Part shown: positions 1-7,160 of the stretch, one piece after another
How the letters are laid out: every line of letters begins with the position of its first letter
Numbering within the stretch: the stretch's first letter is position 1
NCBI GenBank assembly: GCA_964343275.1
Contig: CAYFIY010000014.1
Span: 1-34,564 of the forward strand
DNA from: Hadarchaeum sp964343275
GTDB taxonomy: Archaea > Hadarchaeota > Hadarchaeia > Hadarchaeales > Hadarchaeaceae
Direction of reading: 5' to 3'
Length of the DNA: 34,564 nucleotides
Program-made: the position numbers and the translations under genes
The notes under the pieces: generated by a model
Databases searched by the model: none
Told to the model about the DNA's origin: nothing
Seen by the model: only the letters and a program-made list of their open reading frames with translations

Positions 1-49
1 TAACTACTACTATAACAACGATTCCAACGATTAAACTTGTTTTTTCCAT
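1..49 (-). CDS. N-terminus of a membrane or secreted protein (runs off the window)
   Basis: An ATG at 49 on the minus strand opens a frame that stays open to the window edge. The 16 visible residues begin MEKTS and continue as an almost purely Ile/Val/Gly stretch, the pattern of a signal peptide or first transmembrane helix. It is divergent from the corrinoid protein gene at 146, and the AT-rich spacer between them could carry promoters for both. Too little is visible for a family assignment, and a chance frame cannot be excluded. Confidence 0.4.
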   Translation of the reverse strand, partial: MEKTSLIVGIVVIVVV

Positions 50-110
50 TTATTATCTATAAACAACTTATCCATACGTTATTTAAGTTTAACGTGAGTT
101 GTCCAGCGAG

Positions 111-123
111 TTATACTTAAATG
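111..123 (+). promoter_or_regulatory. Possible TATA box of the methyltransferase operon
   Basis: The AT-rich element TTATACTTAAATG lies 23-35 bases upstream of the ATG at 146, the distance expected for an archaeal TATA box in front of a leaderless or nearly leaderless transcript. No convincing Shine-Dalgarno sequence precedes the ATG, which fits. This is pattern-based only. Confidence 0.35.
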
Positions 124-145
124 TAATTAAATTGACCATTTTATA

Positions 146-841
146 ATGATACAAAATACAAAGGTTGATATTTTAAAAAATCTATCGCAATCAGTAATTG
201 ATGGGGATGTAGAAACAGCTAAAAAATTATCCAAGATTGTTATTGAAAATAATATACCAAGTATAGAGGCCATTAACGAAGGTCTGTCCAAGGGAGTTGA
301 AGCGATGGGCGATAGGTTTGGAAAAGGTGATATTTTTCTCCCTGAGTTGATATTATCATCCGATGCGATGAACGCAGGTCTAGAGATATTGCTGTCCAAT
401 TTGAAAACCGGAGAAAAAATCGAGAGAAAGGGGAAGATTGTGTTAGGAACGGTCAAAGGTGATGTTCACGAAATAGGCAAGAATATAGTCGCCGCGCTCC
501 TCGCCTCAAAGGGTTTTGAGATAATTGATTTAGGTACGGATGTTGACCCAAAGGAATTCCTAAATAAAGCAAGGGAGACGGGGGCTGACATGATAGGGAT
601 GTCCAGCTTGATGACGACTTCAAGGATCTACCAAAAGGATACGATAAAACTAGCAGAGGACATGGGGATTAGAGATAAGTATTATTTATTGGTTGGTGGG
701 GGCGTAATAGATCCTCCATGGGTGGTTGAAATAAAATCCGACGGATATGGCAAGATGGCCCCAGATGCAGTAAAACTATGTGAAATGTTAATGAAAGAAA
801 AGCCTCAAACGCCAATAAAAATACCTCTTATTGTGGAGTGA
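146..841 (+). CDS. Methyltransferase corrinoid protein (MtmC/MtbC-like)
   Basis: This 231-residue protein carries the methyl group on a cobalamin cofactor between a substrate-specific methyltransferase and a second methyltransferase. It has the two-domain layout of the family: a helical cap (about residues 10-90) and a Rossmann B12-binding domain (about 95-220). The signature GDVHEIG at 105-111 contains the base-off cobalt ligand His108. MSSLMTTS at 152-159 and the GGG at 184-186 are the other cobalamin-contacting segments. The glycine segment reads GGGVIDPPW rather than the usual GGA-x-V form, a mild oddity. The stop codon is one base from the ATG of the MtmB-like gene, and the last codons supply that gene's ribosome-binding site, so the two are translationally linked. 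The pairing suggests it serves the downstream enzyme. MtmC, MtbC and MttC cannot be told apart by eye. Confidence 0.9.
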   Translation: MIQNTKVDILKNLSQSVIDGDVETAKKLSKIVIENNIPSIEAINEGLSKGVEAMGDRFGKGDIFLPELILSSDAMNAGLEILLSNLKTGEKIERKGKIVLGTVKGDVHEIGKNIVAALLASKGFEIIDLGTDVDPKEFLNKARETGADMIGMSSLMTTSRIYQKDTIKLAEDMGIRDKYYLLVGGGVIDPPWVVEIKSDGYGKMAPDAVKLCEMLMKEKPQTPIKIPLIVE

Positions 842-842
842 A

Positions 843-2231
843 ATGATGTCAGATATTATAAGGTTTTTGGAGGTATTGGATAGGGCAACCCAGAGTGGAC
901 CATTTTGTGAAAAGAAAGATTGGGATAGGTTGATAATGAATAAGATAAAGGAAAACTTGAAAGAGCATGGATTAGAGAACACATATACTAAAGAAGTTCT
1001 GGTTAATACCGATCTTGGTCTAGCAGATGAGTTTTGGAAAGCAGGAGTTGATCTCGCTTTAGATGTGGGTATGTTATGCACAAACACAGAAAGGGTGATA
1101 AAATTTACCGCGTCAGAACTCAAGCAGGCTCTTAAGAGTGCCCCTTCAGAAGTTGTCCTTGGAAAGGGGAGAGATAAAGTTACCTTTAGAAATAGATTAC
1201 CAGAAGCAGCGATTCCCACAATAACAGAATTAGGACCTTTTGACGTCGCAGTCGACGAGGAGATATTCCTTGCTACACTTATGGCCAGTTGGCAGTATCC
1301 GTGTGTTGATGTAGCAGGTCCAGGTTCGACACCTCTTACAATCTATGGGAGAGATCTGAGGGGGGCATCTCCATTCGAGGTCATTAACGCTAAGTACGAA
1401 GCCGACATGCATAGAGAAGCCGTCAGAAGAATTGGGAGACCAGGCATGCCCACGACTGGCGCAAGTAACACAGATACCACAGGAGTAGGAGTTATCAGCA
1501 CTTACGATCCACAGTGCGAAACAAATTGGAGTTTACCCCCCAGCGAACTTATGACAAACTTTGACTTGCTGAACAAGTCGGCTCATTTCATCAATTCTGG
1601 TGGGCTATCTCACGGGGTAGCACACTATGGAATGCTGGGAGGTCTTCCCGGAGGACCTGAGGGGAGTGTGATCAGTGCCAACGCATCAATGCTTCTCGTT
1701 ACAGCAGTTCATCAGCCAACCAGAGGAATGTATAATGTTTTCGATCTAAGGGGACCACCTTACGGCGGAAGCAGTCGTGAGTCTCTGTGGGCCAATAGTG
1801 TTTCAGTGCAAGCACAAAGCAGAAACTCTGCAGCAATAATTGGCCACCCCATAAACCCAACCGCGGGACCTTGTACAGATATGCTTCTATACGAAGTGGC
1901 GGCGCAGAGTATTGAACATGCCGTCTCAGGCGATTCATTTATTCTGGGAGTTCGTCCAAGGATGGGAAGATATTCAAATTATTTAGGTGCCCTTGAAAAC
2001 TGTTTTGCGGGGGAAGTTATCAAGGCTTCTTCTAAGTTAAAGCTTACGGAAGCTAATGAAATCGTTGATAAAATTTTCACAAAGTACGGAAAAAATCTGA
2101 ATAAGGCACCTGAGGGCAAAATGTTTAAAGAGTGCGTAAACGTGAAGACTTTGCAACCGTCAAAGGAGTGGCTAGATATTTATAAGAGCGTTTGGAAGGA
2201 CATCGAAAATTTAGGACTATCTGCTTCTTAA
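843..2231 (+). CDS. Non-pyrrolysine MtmB-like methylamine methyltransferase
   Basis: The C-terminal half closely resembles monomethylamine:corrinoid methyltransferase MtmB, with GPCTDM, AAQSI, KAPEGK and the FKEC...VKT...P pattern near the end. The 462-residue length also matches the family (about 458). Classical MtmB reads an in-frame amber codon as pyrrolysine at position 202 of the Methanosarcina enzyme. Here the frame has no internal stop. The corresponding segment, about residues 217-226 from this start (VISTYDPQCE), carries ordinary amino acids, probably Pro or Gln at the Pyl site. The ATG at 843 is chosen over the TTG at 831 because GGAG at 835-838 sits four bases before it. The enzyme would methylate the corrinoid protein encoded just upstream. 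Because Pyl is thought to activate the methylamine, the substrate here may be a different methylated compound. No MtbA-like second methyltransferase or RamA reactivase is in view. Confidence 0.85.
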   Translation: MMSDIIRFLEVLDRATQSGPFCEKKDWDRLIMNKIKENLKEHGLENTYTKEVLVNTDLGLADEFWKAGVDLALDVGMLCTNTERVIKFTASELKQALKSAPSEVVLGKGRDKVTFRNRLPEAAIPTITELGPFDVAVDEEIFLATLMASWQYPCVDVAGPGSTPLTIYGRDLRGASPFEVINAKYEADMHREAVRRIGRPGMPTTGASNTDTTGVGVISTYDPQCETNWSLPPSELMTNFDLLNKSAHFINSGGLSHGVAHYGMLGGLPGGPEGSVISANASMLLVTAVHQPTRGMYNVFDLRGPPYGGSSRESLWANSVSVQAQSRNSAAIIGHPINPTAGPCTDMLLYEVAAQSIEHAVSGDSFILGVRPRMGRYSNYLGALENCFAGEVIKASSKLKLTEANEIVDKIFTKYGKNLNKAPEGKMFKECVNVKTLQPSKEWLDIYKSVWKDIENLGLSAS

Positions 2232-2287
2232 ATCTAATTATAATTTTACGAAACTGAAGCATCTCTGGCGACCTTTTCATGAGCATA

Positions 2288-2380
2288 CTACAATTCAATT
2301 AACCTATCCGCTTTCTTTATCGCCAAAGACACCAAGACATGGTCTTCCGCAGTGGCACTCAGCAAGCTCTCACCATGATC
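2288..2380 (-). other. In-frame 30-codon extension beyond the amber stop of the zinc-ribbon gene
   Basis: The zinc-ribbon gene ends in TAG at 2381-2383. The same frame then stays open for 30 codons to another TAG at 2288-2290. The extension is protein-like rather than low-complexity, with acidic and helical character (for example AEDHVLVSLAIKKADRL). It may be the eroded C-terminus of a once longer protein, an amber read-through product, or chance. A run of this length without a stop is not rare in random sequence. Confidence 0.25.
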
Positions 2381-2551
2381 CTACGTACTGGTGATTTCCT
2401 CGAGCTTATCGCCTAACGCCTTCTTTGCACAAGACCAATGGACAAAGCCAGCCTTTATCTCGCCAGGTTTCACGAATTTGATGTAGGGGGAATCGTAACT
2501 CATTATTTTGATTCCTTTGCCGCAGAGCTTACACTTGGGTCCTTTCGCCAT
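2381..2551 (-). CDS. Small zinc-ribbon protein of unknown function
   Basis: This 56-residue protein begins MAKGPKCKLC and has one Cys-x2-Cys pair near the N-terminus (CKLC) and a second metal-ligand pair near the middle (HWSC). Together these make a treble-clef or zinc-ribbon site. I prefer the ATG at 2551 over the one at 2563 because the protein then starts just before the first knuckle, as is usual for such archaeal proteins. It lies convergent to the methyltransferase operon and divergent from the endonuclease V gene. Function is unknown; RNA or protein binding is typical of such folds but is only a guess. Its amber stop and in-frame continuation are listed separately. Confidence 0.6.
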   Translation of the reverse strand: MAKGPKCKLCGKGIKIMSYDSPYIKFVKPGEIKAGFVHWSCAKKALGDKLEEITST

Positions 2552-2591
2552 GATACTCGACAATAGCTTCTGTCTGGTGGGTTAATAACTT

Positions 2592-3269
2592 GTGCGAGGA
2601 AACTATGTTGATAAAATGCTGCCCCTTCTACGACCAAAGAATATAGATCTAGGTGAGCTGGCTCTGATCCAGGAAAATATTGCTCATCGGGTTGTGCAGA
2701 AGAATGGATTCAGAAAAATAGAAACCATCGCTGGCTGCGACATCTCCTTCGCGAAAGGCGACAGAGCCCGCGCAGCTTGTGTAATCCTCGACTACAAAGA
2801 TTTGCAGCTCCTAGATCAAAAGGTAGTGAATATAAAACTTAAATTTCCCTATATACCCACCTTCTTAGCCTTTCGAGAGCTTGAAGGCATGCTAAAAGCC
2901 GTCAAAGGAATGGAAGCTGACGTGTATATGATTGGTGCCCAGGGAATTGCTCATCCAAGACGTGCAGGTCTTGCCAGCCATTTTGGGGTATCAGTAAATC
3001 GGCCCGCGTTAGGAATAGCAAAGACGAGACTTTGCGGGGAGACAAAAGATCCCGTCAGAAAACGCGGGGCATATTCGCTGCTGCGCGATGGCGGTGAAAC
3101 AATTGGAGCCACCCTCCGAACACAACCGGACACTAGGCCAATTTACGTGAGCATCGGCCACAATATTTCACTTAAGACGGCGATCCGTGTAACTTTAGAA
3201 ACAACTCGTAAGCATCGTCTGTCGGAGCCACTCATTCTAGCGCACGCACTAGCTACCAAGTCGATATGA
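2592..3269 (+). CDS. nfi: Endonuclease V homologue with one catalytic Asp missing
   Basis: Endonuclease V cleaves DNA or RNA near deaminated adenine (inosine). The fold and most signatures are present in this 225-residue protein: GCDISF with Asp50, PYIPTFLAFRE with Tyr87 and Glu96, QGIAHPR at 117-123, GIAKTRL at 141-147, and the late His200 in SIGH. In the family the segment before QGIAHPR reads Asp-Gly, and that Asp is a metal-binding catalytic residue (Asp110 in the Thermotoga enzyme). Here it reads Gly115-Ala116. The protein may therefore be inactive or rely on binding alone. Start candidates are GTG at 2592 and ATG at 2616, and neither has well-spaced Shine-Dalgarno support. The length matches the family (about 220). 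Confidence 0.9.
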   Translation: MRGNYVDKMLPLLRPKNIDLGELALIQENIAHRVVQKNGFRKIETIAGCDISFAKGDRARAACVILDYKDLQLLDQKVVNIKLKFPYIPTFLAFRELEGMLKAVKGMEADVYMIGAQGIAHPRRAGLASHFGVSVNRPALGIAKTRLCGETKDPVRKRGAYSLLRDGGETIGATLRTQPDTRPIYVSIGHNISLKTAIRVTLETTRKHRLSEPLILAHALATKSI

Positions 3270-3312
3270 GAGAGATTATAGGTGAAGAGTTAACATTTGC
3301 CGTGGTGTTATA

Positions 3313-3735
3313 TTGCGATATAAAAAGTCCGAAAATTTCATCGTAATTCGATTAGACGAGGACGAGCAGATAATCAAAAATATAGAAAAAGTCTGTTCAA
3401 GAGAAAAAGTGAGAAGCGGCGTAGTTCTATCTATGATAGGTGCACTAAAAAAAGGTACTCTCATCTACAGGCGTGGTTTTAAAGGAGACTTCAACGAACA
3501 TCTGGAAATCATCGGGAGTGGGAACATAAGTAAACTGGAAAACATGGTAAAAATTCACCTTCACATAACAGGTGGGAACGAAAAGGGCGTCAAAGCTGGC
3601 CATTTGATAGAAGGAGTTGTGACAGTATTCTGTGAGATTATAATTCAAATAATTGGTGGCTTGAAAATGGAGAGAAAGGAGGATAAAAGGCTGCGATCAC
3701 AAAAAGTTTTTGCCCCATATGTCCTAGAGCCGTAG
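3313..3735 (+). CDS. PPC (DUF296) domain protein
   Basis: A 140-residue single-domain protein that matches the plant and prokaryote conserved (PPC/DUF296) domain, found in AT-hook proteins of plants and as stand-alone proteins in prokaryotes. Recognisable parts are an N-terminal strand FIVIRLDEDEQI, the SGVVLSMIGALKKG loop, the HLHITGG strand and GHLIEGVVTVFCEI near the end. The His residues of HLH and GHL are the metal-binding positions seen in structures of the family. The start is a TTG. The C-terminal tail is Lys/Arg-rich. It probably acts as a DNA-associated trimer, but its role is not known. It follows the endonuclease V gene by 43 bases on the same strand. Confidence 0.85.
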   Translation: MRYKKSENFIVIRLDEDEQIIKNIEKVCSREKVRSGVVLSMIGALKKGTLIYRRGFKGDFNEHLEIIGSGNISKLENMVKIHLHITGGNEKGVKAGHLIEGVVTVFCEIIIQIIGGLKMERKEDKRLRSQKVFAPYVLEP

Positions 3736-3743
3736 ATTATTTA

Positions 3744-3950
3744 GTGAAAATAGGCGTTTCGGTTAAACTTTTTTCGAGGATATCTTTAGAGGAACATAAA
3801 TTTCAAACCGTGAGGAAAGTGCCAAAGGAAATTAACTACAGAATGATGGCAATCATCGAGCTGTGGCACCCACAAATCTAGAGATCCATGAAATTTGGAA
3901 AAATTGCTCTGAGAAATATGAGAGAGATTTTGAGGCCTACCTGAACTCTG
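3744..3950 (+). pseudogene. Frameshifted remnant of an unrecognised gene
   Basis: A GTG at 3744 opens a frame of 45 codons (begins MKIGVSVKLFSR, contains TVRKVPKEINYRMM) that ends in TAG at 3879-3881. From about 3840 a second plus-strand frame is protein-like: it contains NLEIHEIWKN followed by CSEKYERDFEAYL and runs into the 3' end of the SepRS gene on the other strand. The two halves read as one protein broken by a frameshift near 3845-3865. I do not recognise the family. It lies directly downstream of the PPC-domain gene. A short intact gene of 45 codons is the alternative. Confidence 0.4.
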
Positions 3951-5517
3951 CTCGTATCGTTGTAAAGACTGGCCCTCTCAAATCGATGCGCTTTTTGTTC
4001 GATGTTATGTAGCGTTGCGCTGCTTCGTCAATCTTCAGATTTATATCTCCAGGCGATTTTACAGCCCGCACTCGCAACCTTAGCTCTTTATCGCCACGTT
4101 TCGCTGCCAGTTCGATTTCTCGCGCTGCAAGTGCTGCGAAAGCTTTGATATAGCCAATGCCTGTCGCAACACCTTTTCTGCGAACAGAGTTCAAAAACTC
4201 ATCTTTCTCCCACCCCCGAGGAGGTACTCCTACGACGTTACCATCGTAAACGTAAATCTCGTTGAATCCAGCTGGTCCGATAAGCTTAGTTTTGCTTTCT
4301 GGTTCGACGACCTTTACGACGATCGGTCTTCCCAATAACTCACCCTCGTAAGCTATGAACTCGCACGGGCTAGCCTTGTCGGCGTATTTTTTCGCGGTTT
4401 TAACAATGGCTGCGGCTATTTTTGACCCAACCCCAATATGGGGTTTCTGTTCTATGGTTATCATGGCTCTCAGTTCCGCGTCTGAAAAAGATGATGTTTT
4501 ATATAGGTATGGATAGGCCACCGCTCGAATATCTGTCTCTCCAGTTTTGACCATCAGAACCCTCTCAAGACCAATACCCAGGTTGAACACCGGATAGGGG
4601 ATATCGTAACGGCTGAGTGCCACTGGGCTGTAGAAGCCCGCATTGCCAACTTCAATCAATTCTCCGGTCTTGGGGTGTTTGATGAAGACCTCGAACTCCA
4701 TCTGTGGCGCGTAATACTTAGATGTGGCTTTCTTCCGAACAAATTTTACAACCTTGAATCCCAGCTTAGCCAGCACTTCTCGGGATAGGTCTTCCCCATC
4801 TTCCAAGCTCATTTTTTTTGCCATCACTACAACTGAGGCAGTCCATGACTCGTAGAGATGGCTTTCATCCAGTCTCTGTTCTCGTCTGAACTTTGGTCCA
4901 ATAGAAAACAGCTGGAGAGGGAGCTGTTCCCGTCGTTGGATTTCGCGAAGCGCGGCAAACCATGCCGCTGTGGTATGCGACCTGAGGGTCAGATTCATGG
5001 GCACCGGTCTCAAACCTCTGAACTCGGAAAATATGGAGAGTGTCGCCGTTGCCTGATCTTCTCTTAACTTGAGGTCGCTCACCATTATTTCGACCAAATC
5101 GTCGGCGCTTATTTTCCCCTTTTTGTAACGCCTGAATATATCTTGAAGTTTTTTAACATCCTTGAATCGAGGAGCAACTTTTTTTATTTCTTTGATCGTT
5201 TTTTGACTTATTCCTATGTCCGGCCGTTCTAACCCAGCTAGAAAGAATATACGGTCAAGAATGGCGGCCGACTCTGGTCCATACTGTGCTTGCACTTCAC
5301 GTTTATCCACAAGTAGTGGCAAGACCACTTCGGTGAAGCCGAGCTTTAAGAATGCCTGTCTAGTTTTCTCTATTAGGTTTGGTAGTTGATGGTGCTTGGA
5401 TTTGTCCGAGAGGGACAGAAACTGCCCGCGTTTCTCTATGAGTTCACCGCTCTTGACCCAAGTACGTTCGTAATCCGCTTGGGCATCTGCTCTAAGCTTC
5501 TTGGTATCAAATTTCAA
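3937..5517 (-). CDS. sepS: O-phosphoseryl-tRNA(Cys) synthetase (SepRS)
   Basis: SepRS charges tRNA(Cys) with O-phosphoserine, which SepCysS then converts to cysteine; it replaces or supplements CysRS in methanogens and relatives. The 526-residue length and order of motifs match the family. There is an N-terminal helical part, motif 1 around GFTEVVLP, and the phosphoserine-binding LTLRSHTTAAW near 177-186. Motif 2 is FRREQ at 210-214, followed by YSPVALSRY and motif 3 in GIGLERVLM. The C-terminal anticodon-binding region begins around LIGPAGFNEIYVYDG. The start is a TTG, four bases after the translin stop and preceded by GAGAGG, so translin and sepS form an operon. SepCysS is not in the window. 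Confidence 0.95.
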   Translation of the reverse strand: MKFDTKKLRADAQADYERTWVKSGELIEKRGQFLSLSDKSKHHQLPNLIEKTRQAFLKLGFTEVVLPLLVDKREVQAQYGPESAAILDRIFFLAGLERPDIGISQKTIKEIKKVAPRFKDVKKLQDIFRRYKKGKISADDLVEIMVSDLKLREDQATATLSIFSEFRGLRPVPMNLTLRSHTTAAWFAALREIQRREQLPLQLFSIGPKFRREQRLDESHLYESWTASVVVMAKKMSLEDGEDLSREVLAKLGFKVVKFVRKKATSKYYAPQMEFEVFIKHPKTGELIEVGNAGFYSPVALSRYDIPYPVFNLGIGLERVLMVKTGETDIRAVAYPYLYKTSSFSDAELRAMITIEQKPHIGVGSKIAAAIVKTAKKYADKASPCEFIAYEGELLGRPIVVKVVEPESKTKLIGPAGFNEIYVYDGNVVGVPPRGWEKDEFLNSVRRKGVATGIGYIKAFAALAAREIELAAKRGDKELRLRVRAVKSPGDINLKIDEAAQRYITSNKKRIDLRGPVFTTIRAEFR

Positions 5518-5520
5518 ATT

Positions 5521-6123
5521 TTATCGACTTCCTCTCTCAAGTGCTTGTTCCAAGGATTGTAGTCTTAGTGCAATTGTCAGGTCTCCTCTTGTTCTTTCCA
5601 ATAATTGACGGACCCTATCTTGACGTCGCCTCATTCCAGGAAGAACTGCATCTGGATAATCGAATTCCATAAGAAATTCAAAAATTTGCTCTATAAGTTT
5701 GAGGAACTTTTCAGCCAGATCTATCTCATTCTCGCGTATCTTGTCCAAAATATGTCGCCTTAGCTCTCCGGCCGCATCGCCCATAGCGGCTAAATATGCT
5801 TTGAAGGATATCCCTATTTCTTCCACGTCAAGCAGTTTTCTTTTCGTTATGGCTCCTCTCACCAGTAAGGCTTCTCCATACTCTTGTTGGGCAGAAAGTA
5901 CTATGCCGGACTCAGATATCTCAGGTGATCTTTTAACTAGTTTAGTGAGATCATTCAAACAAGTCTCCGCATCGGACAGAAAGGCATTAGCGGCTTTGAT
6001 GTCCCCCCTGTGGATAGCAGATATATCTCTAGCCGAAGCTCTTATGGTAGAACGAGAAGCATCTAGCGCTTTCTCCCTCAATTCTGTTTGAAAATCGAAG
6101 TACGCTTTCATCCGCTCCAACAT
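5521..6123 (-). CDS. Translin family protein
   Basis: A 200-residue, almost wholly helical protein of the archaeal translin family (COG2178). These are ring-forming RNA- or ssDNA-binding proteins related to eukaryotic translin/TRAX. Visible hallmarks are the N-terminal helix with FDFQTELREKALDASR, the central QQEYGEALL, and the C-terminal FEFLMEFDYPDAVLPGMRRRQD, with PGMRRRQD being especially typical. I favour the ATG at 6123 because GGAG at 6132-6135 is eight bases upstream; the ATG at 6129 would be too close to it. It is immediately upstream of sepS. Its partner and substrate in archaea are unclear. Confidence 0.88.
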   Translation of the reverse strand: MLERMKAYFDFQTELREKALDASRSTIRASARDISAIHRGDIKAANAFLSDAETCLNDLTKLVKRSPEISESGIVLSAQQEYGEALLVRGAITKRKLLDVEEIGISFKAYLAAMGDAAGELRRHILDKIRENEIDLAEKFLKLIEQIFEFLMEFDYPDAVLPGMRRRQDRVRQLLERTRGDLTIALRLQSLEQALERGSR

Positions 6124-6206
6124 ATTCATATCTCCGTAAACTTATTTGAAGGCGAAACTATTCAAGGCTTGCGGATGTAGCATTTGCGTCTGCCAGCAAA
6201 AACTAA

Positions 6207-6224
6207 GTCCACATTTATGTGGAC
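6207..6224 (-). terminator. Perfect 18-base palindrome followed by a T-rich run
   Basis: The sequence GTCCACATTTATGTGGAC is self-complementary over its whole stem. On the minus strand it is followed by TTAGTTTTT. It lies 17 bases past the stop of the RAM-domain gene at 6241, so it looks like a transcription terminator, or a hairpin separating that gene from the translin-sepS operon. A protein-binding operator is the alternative. Confidence 0.5.
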
Positions 6225-6240
6225 GTCGGTCTTGTTCAGG

Positions 6241-6489
6241 TCACTGTTCTTCGTGCGCTACTAGAGTTTCTGAATCAGCCACGCCCTCTAAAGCCCTAAT
6301 CTTATCTCCAACCAAACGTGTTAAATCACCCAGCGAATTTACCTCTACCTTTAAAACTAGGTCGTGGCGCCCAAAAACAGGCGTGGCCTCTAAGATCTCT
6401 GGCATTTTTATTAAACTTTCTTTTATTGTAAGTACCAAGCTCTGATACTCGCCTAGGCCTACCTTTAACATTATATATGCTATCACCAT
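6241..6489 (-). CDS. Stand-alone Lrp/AsnC-type ligand-binding (RAM) domain
   Basis: This 82-residue protein corresponds to only the C-terminal RAM domain of Lrp/AsnC regulators, without a helix-turn-helix. The pattern is typical: AYIMLKVGLGE, then PEILEATPVFGRHDLVLKVEV and GDLTRLVGDKIRALEGVADSETLVA, giving a beta-alpha-beta-beta-alpha-beta fold. Such proteins form dimers or octamers that bind amino acids and may modulate full-length Lrp proteins. GGAGGG lies six bases before the ATG at 6489. It heads a possible minus-strand transcript towards translin and sepS, separated from them by the palindrome at 6207. Confidence 0.85.
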   Translation of the reverse strand: MVIAYIMLKVGLGEYQSLVLTIKESLIKMPEILEATPVFGRHDLVLKVEVNSLGDLTRLVGDKIRALEGVADSETLVAHEEQ

Positions 6490-6598
6490 TTTTTTCCCTC
6501 CGCTATTTTTACCAAATTTGATAGTGAACTCCTTTGTCTCCCATCCAAGAAAATACTGGGTATCTAACTTAAAAAAGATGATGTTAACTACCGGTGAA

Positions 6599-7054
6599 TT
6601 ATTCGCTCACCTTTAACATATTTGTTCTGAAGTAACGCTCTTTGGTTATCCCATGCTTCTTTTCAAGATTATTCACAGGCGCACTCAGTTTGGACTTTGA
6701 CATATCGAGTTTGCGTCTAAGTTTGTTTTGATATTTTTTCTTCATTCGCAAAATTGATTCGAACACCTATCGCTTGTAGTCAGTTTGCGTCATCAAATCT
6801 CGTAGCATCTTGCTCTCGCGAGCATATCATTTGAAAAAGAAAGCCAATAAGGACGTTACGCTTGCGAATATCGATGCCATGATGCCGATTGCTATTAAAA
6901 TAACTGAAAGATCGAGACCAAGTGCCAGTTTGAGTGGTTCATCTAGCAGCAAACCTAAACCGAGTTAGATCGGCATAACGAGGTCTATAATGCTGAAAGA
7001 TTCGCTGATTATTATCAAGCAGTAATTTGTTAAACTATTTATAAGTGATTTGGT
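6599..7054 (-). pseudogene. Decayed membrane-protein gene
   Basis: One minus-strand frame from 7054 to a TAA at 6599 reads as a protein broken by three different stops: TAA at 6965-6967, then a TGA after LLAFFFK, then a TAG after TQTDYKR. The segment LGLDLSVILIAIGIMASIFA plus the following SVTSLLAFFFK is a clear transmembrane helix or pair. It is followed by a strongly basic, probably cytoplasmic tail (ILRMKKKYQNKLRRKL, then NLEKKHGITKERYF). The layout, a hydrophobic segment then a basic coiled-coil-like tail, is coherent across the stops, which argues for a single decayed gene. I do not recognise the family. Confidence 0.4.
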
Positions 7055-7160
7055 TCACTATTTTTTATAAATTATAAGTTACAGACCGTGTAAAAAAATT
7101 AAACGCATTTTTACCTTTTATTACAAAAATAAGTACGATAGAACACTTGAGCATGCAGAT

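Noticed and set aside
843..2231. Search for an in-frame amber codon (pyrrolysine) in the MtmB-like gene
   Set aside because: The frame is uninterrupted from start to TAA, so no pyrrolysine is encoded.
6146..6445. Cys-rich plus-strand frame opposite the RAM-domain gene
   Set aside because: The N-terminal cysteines come from the intergenic palindrome region, and the rest mirrors the RAM gene. The RAM domain on the minus strand is clear.
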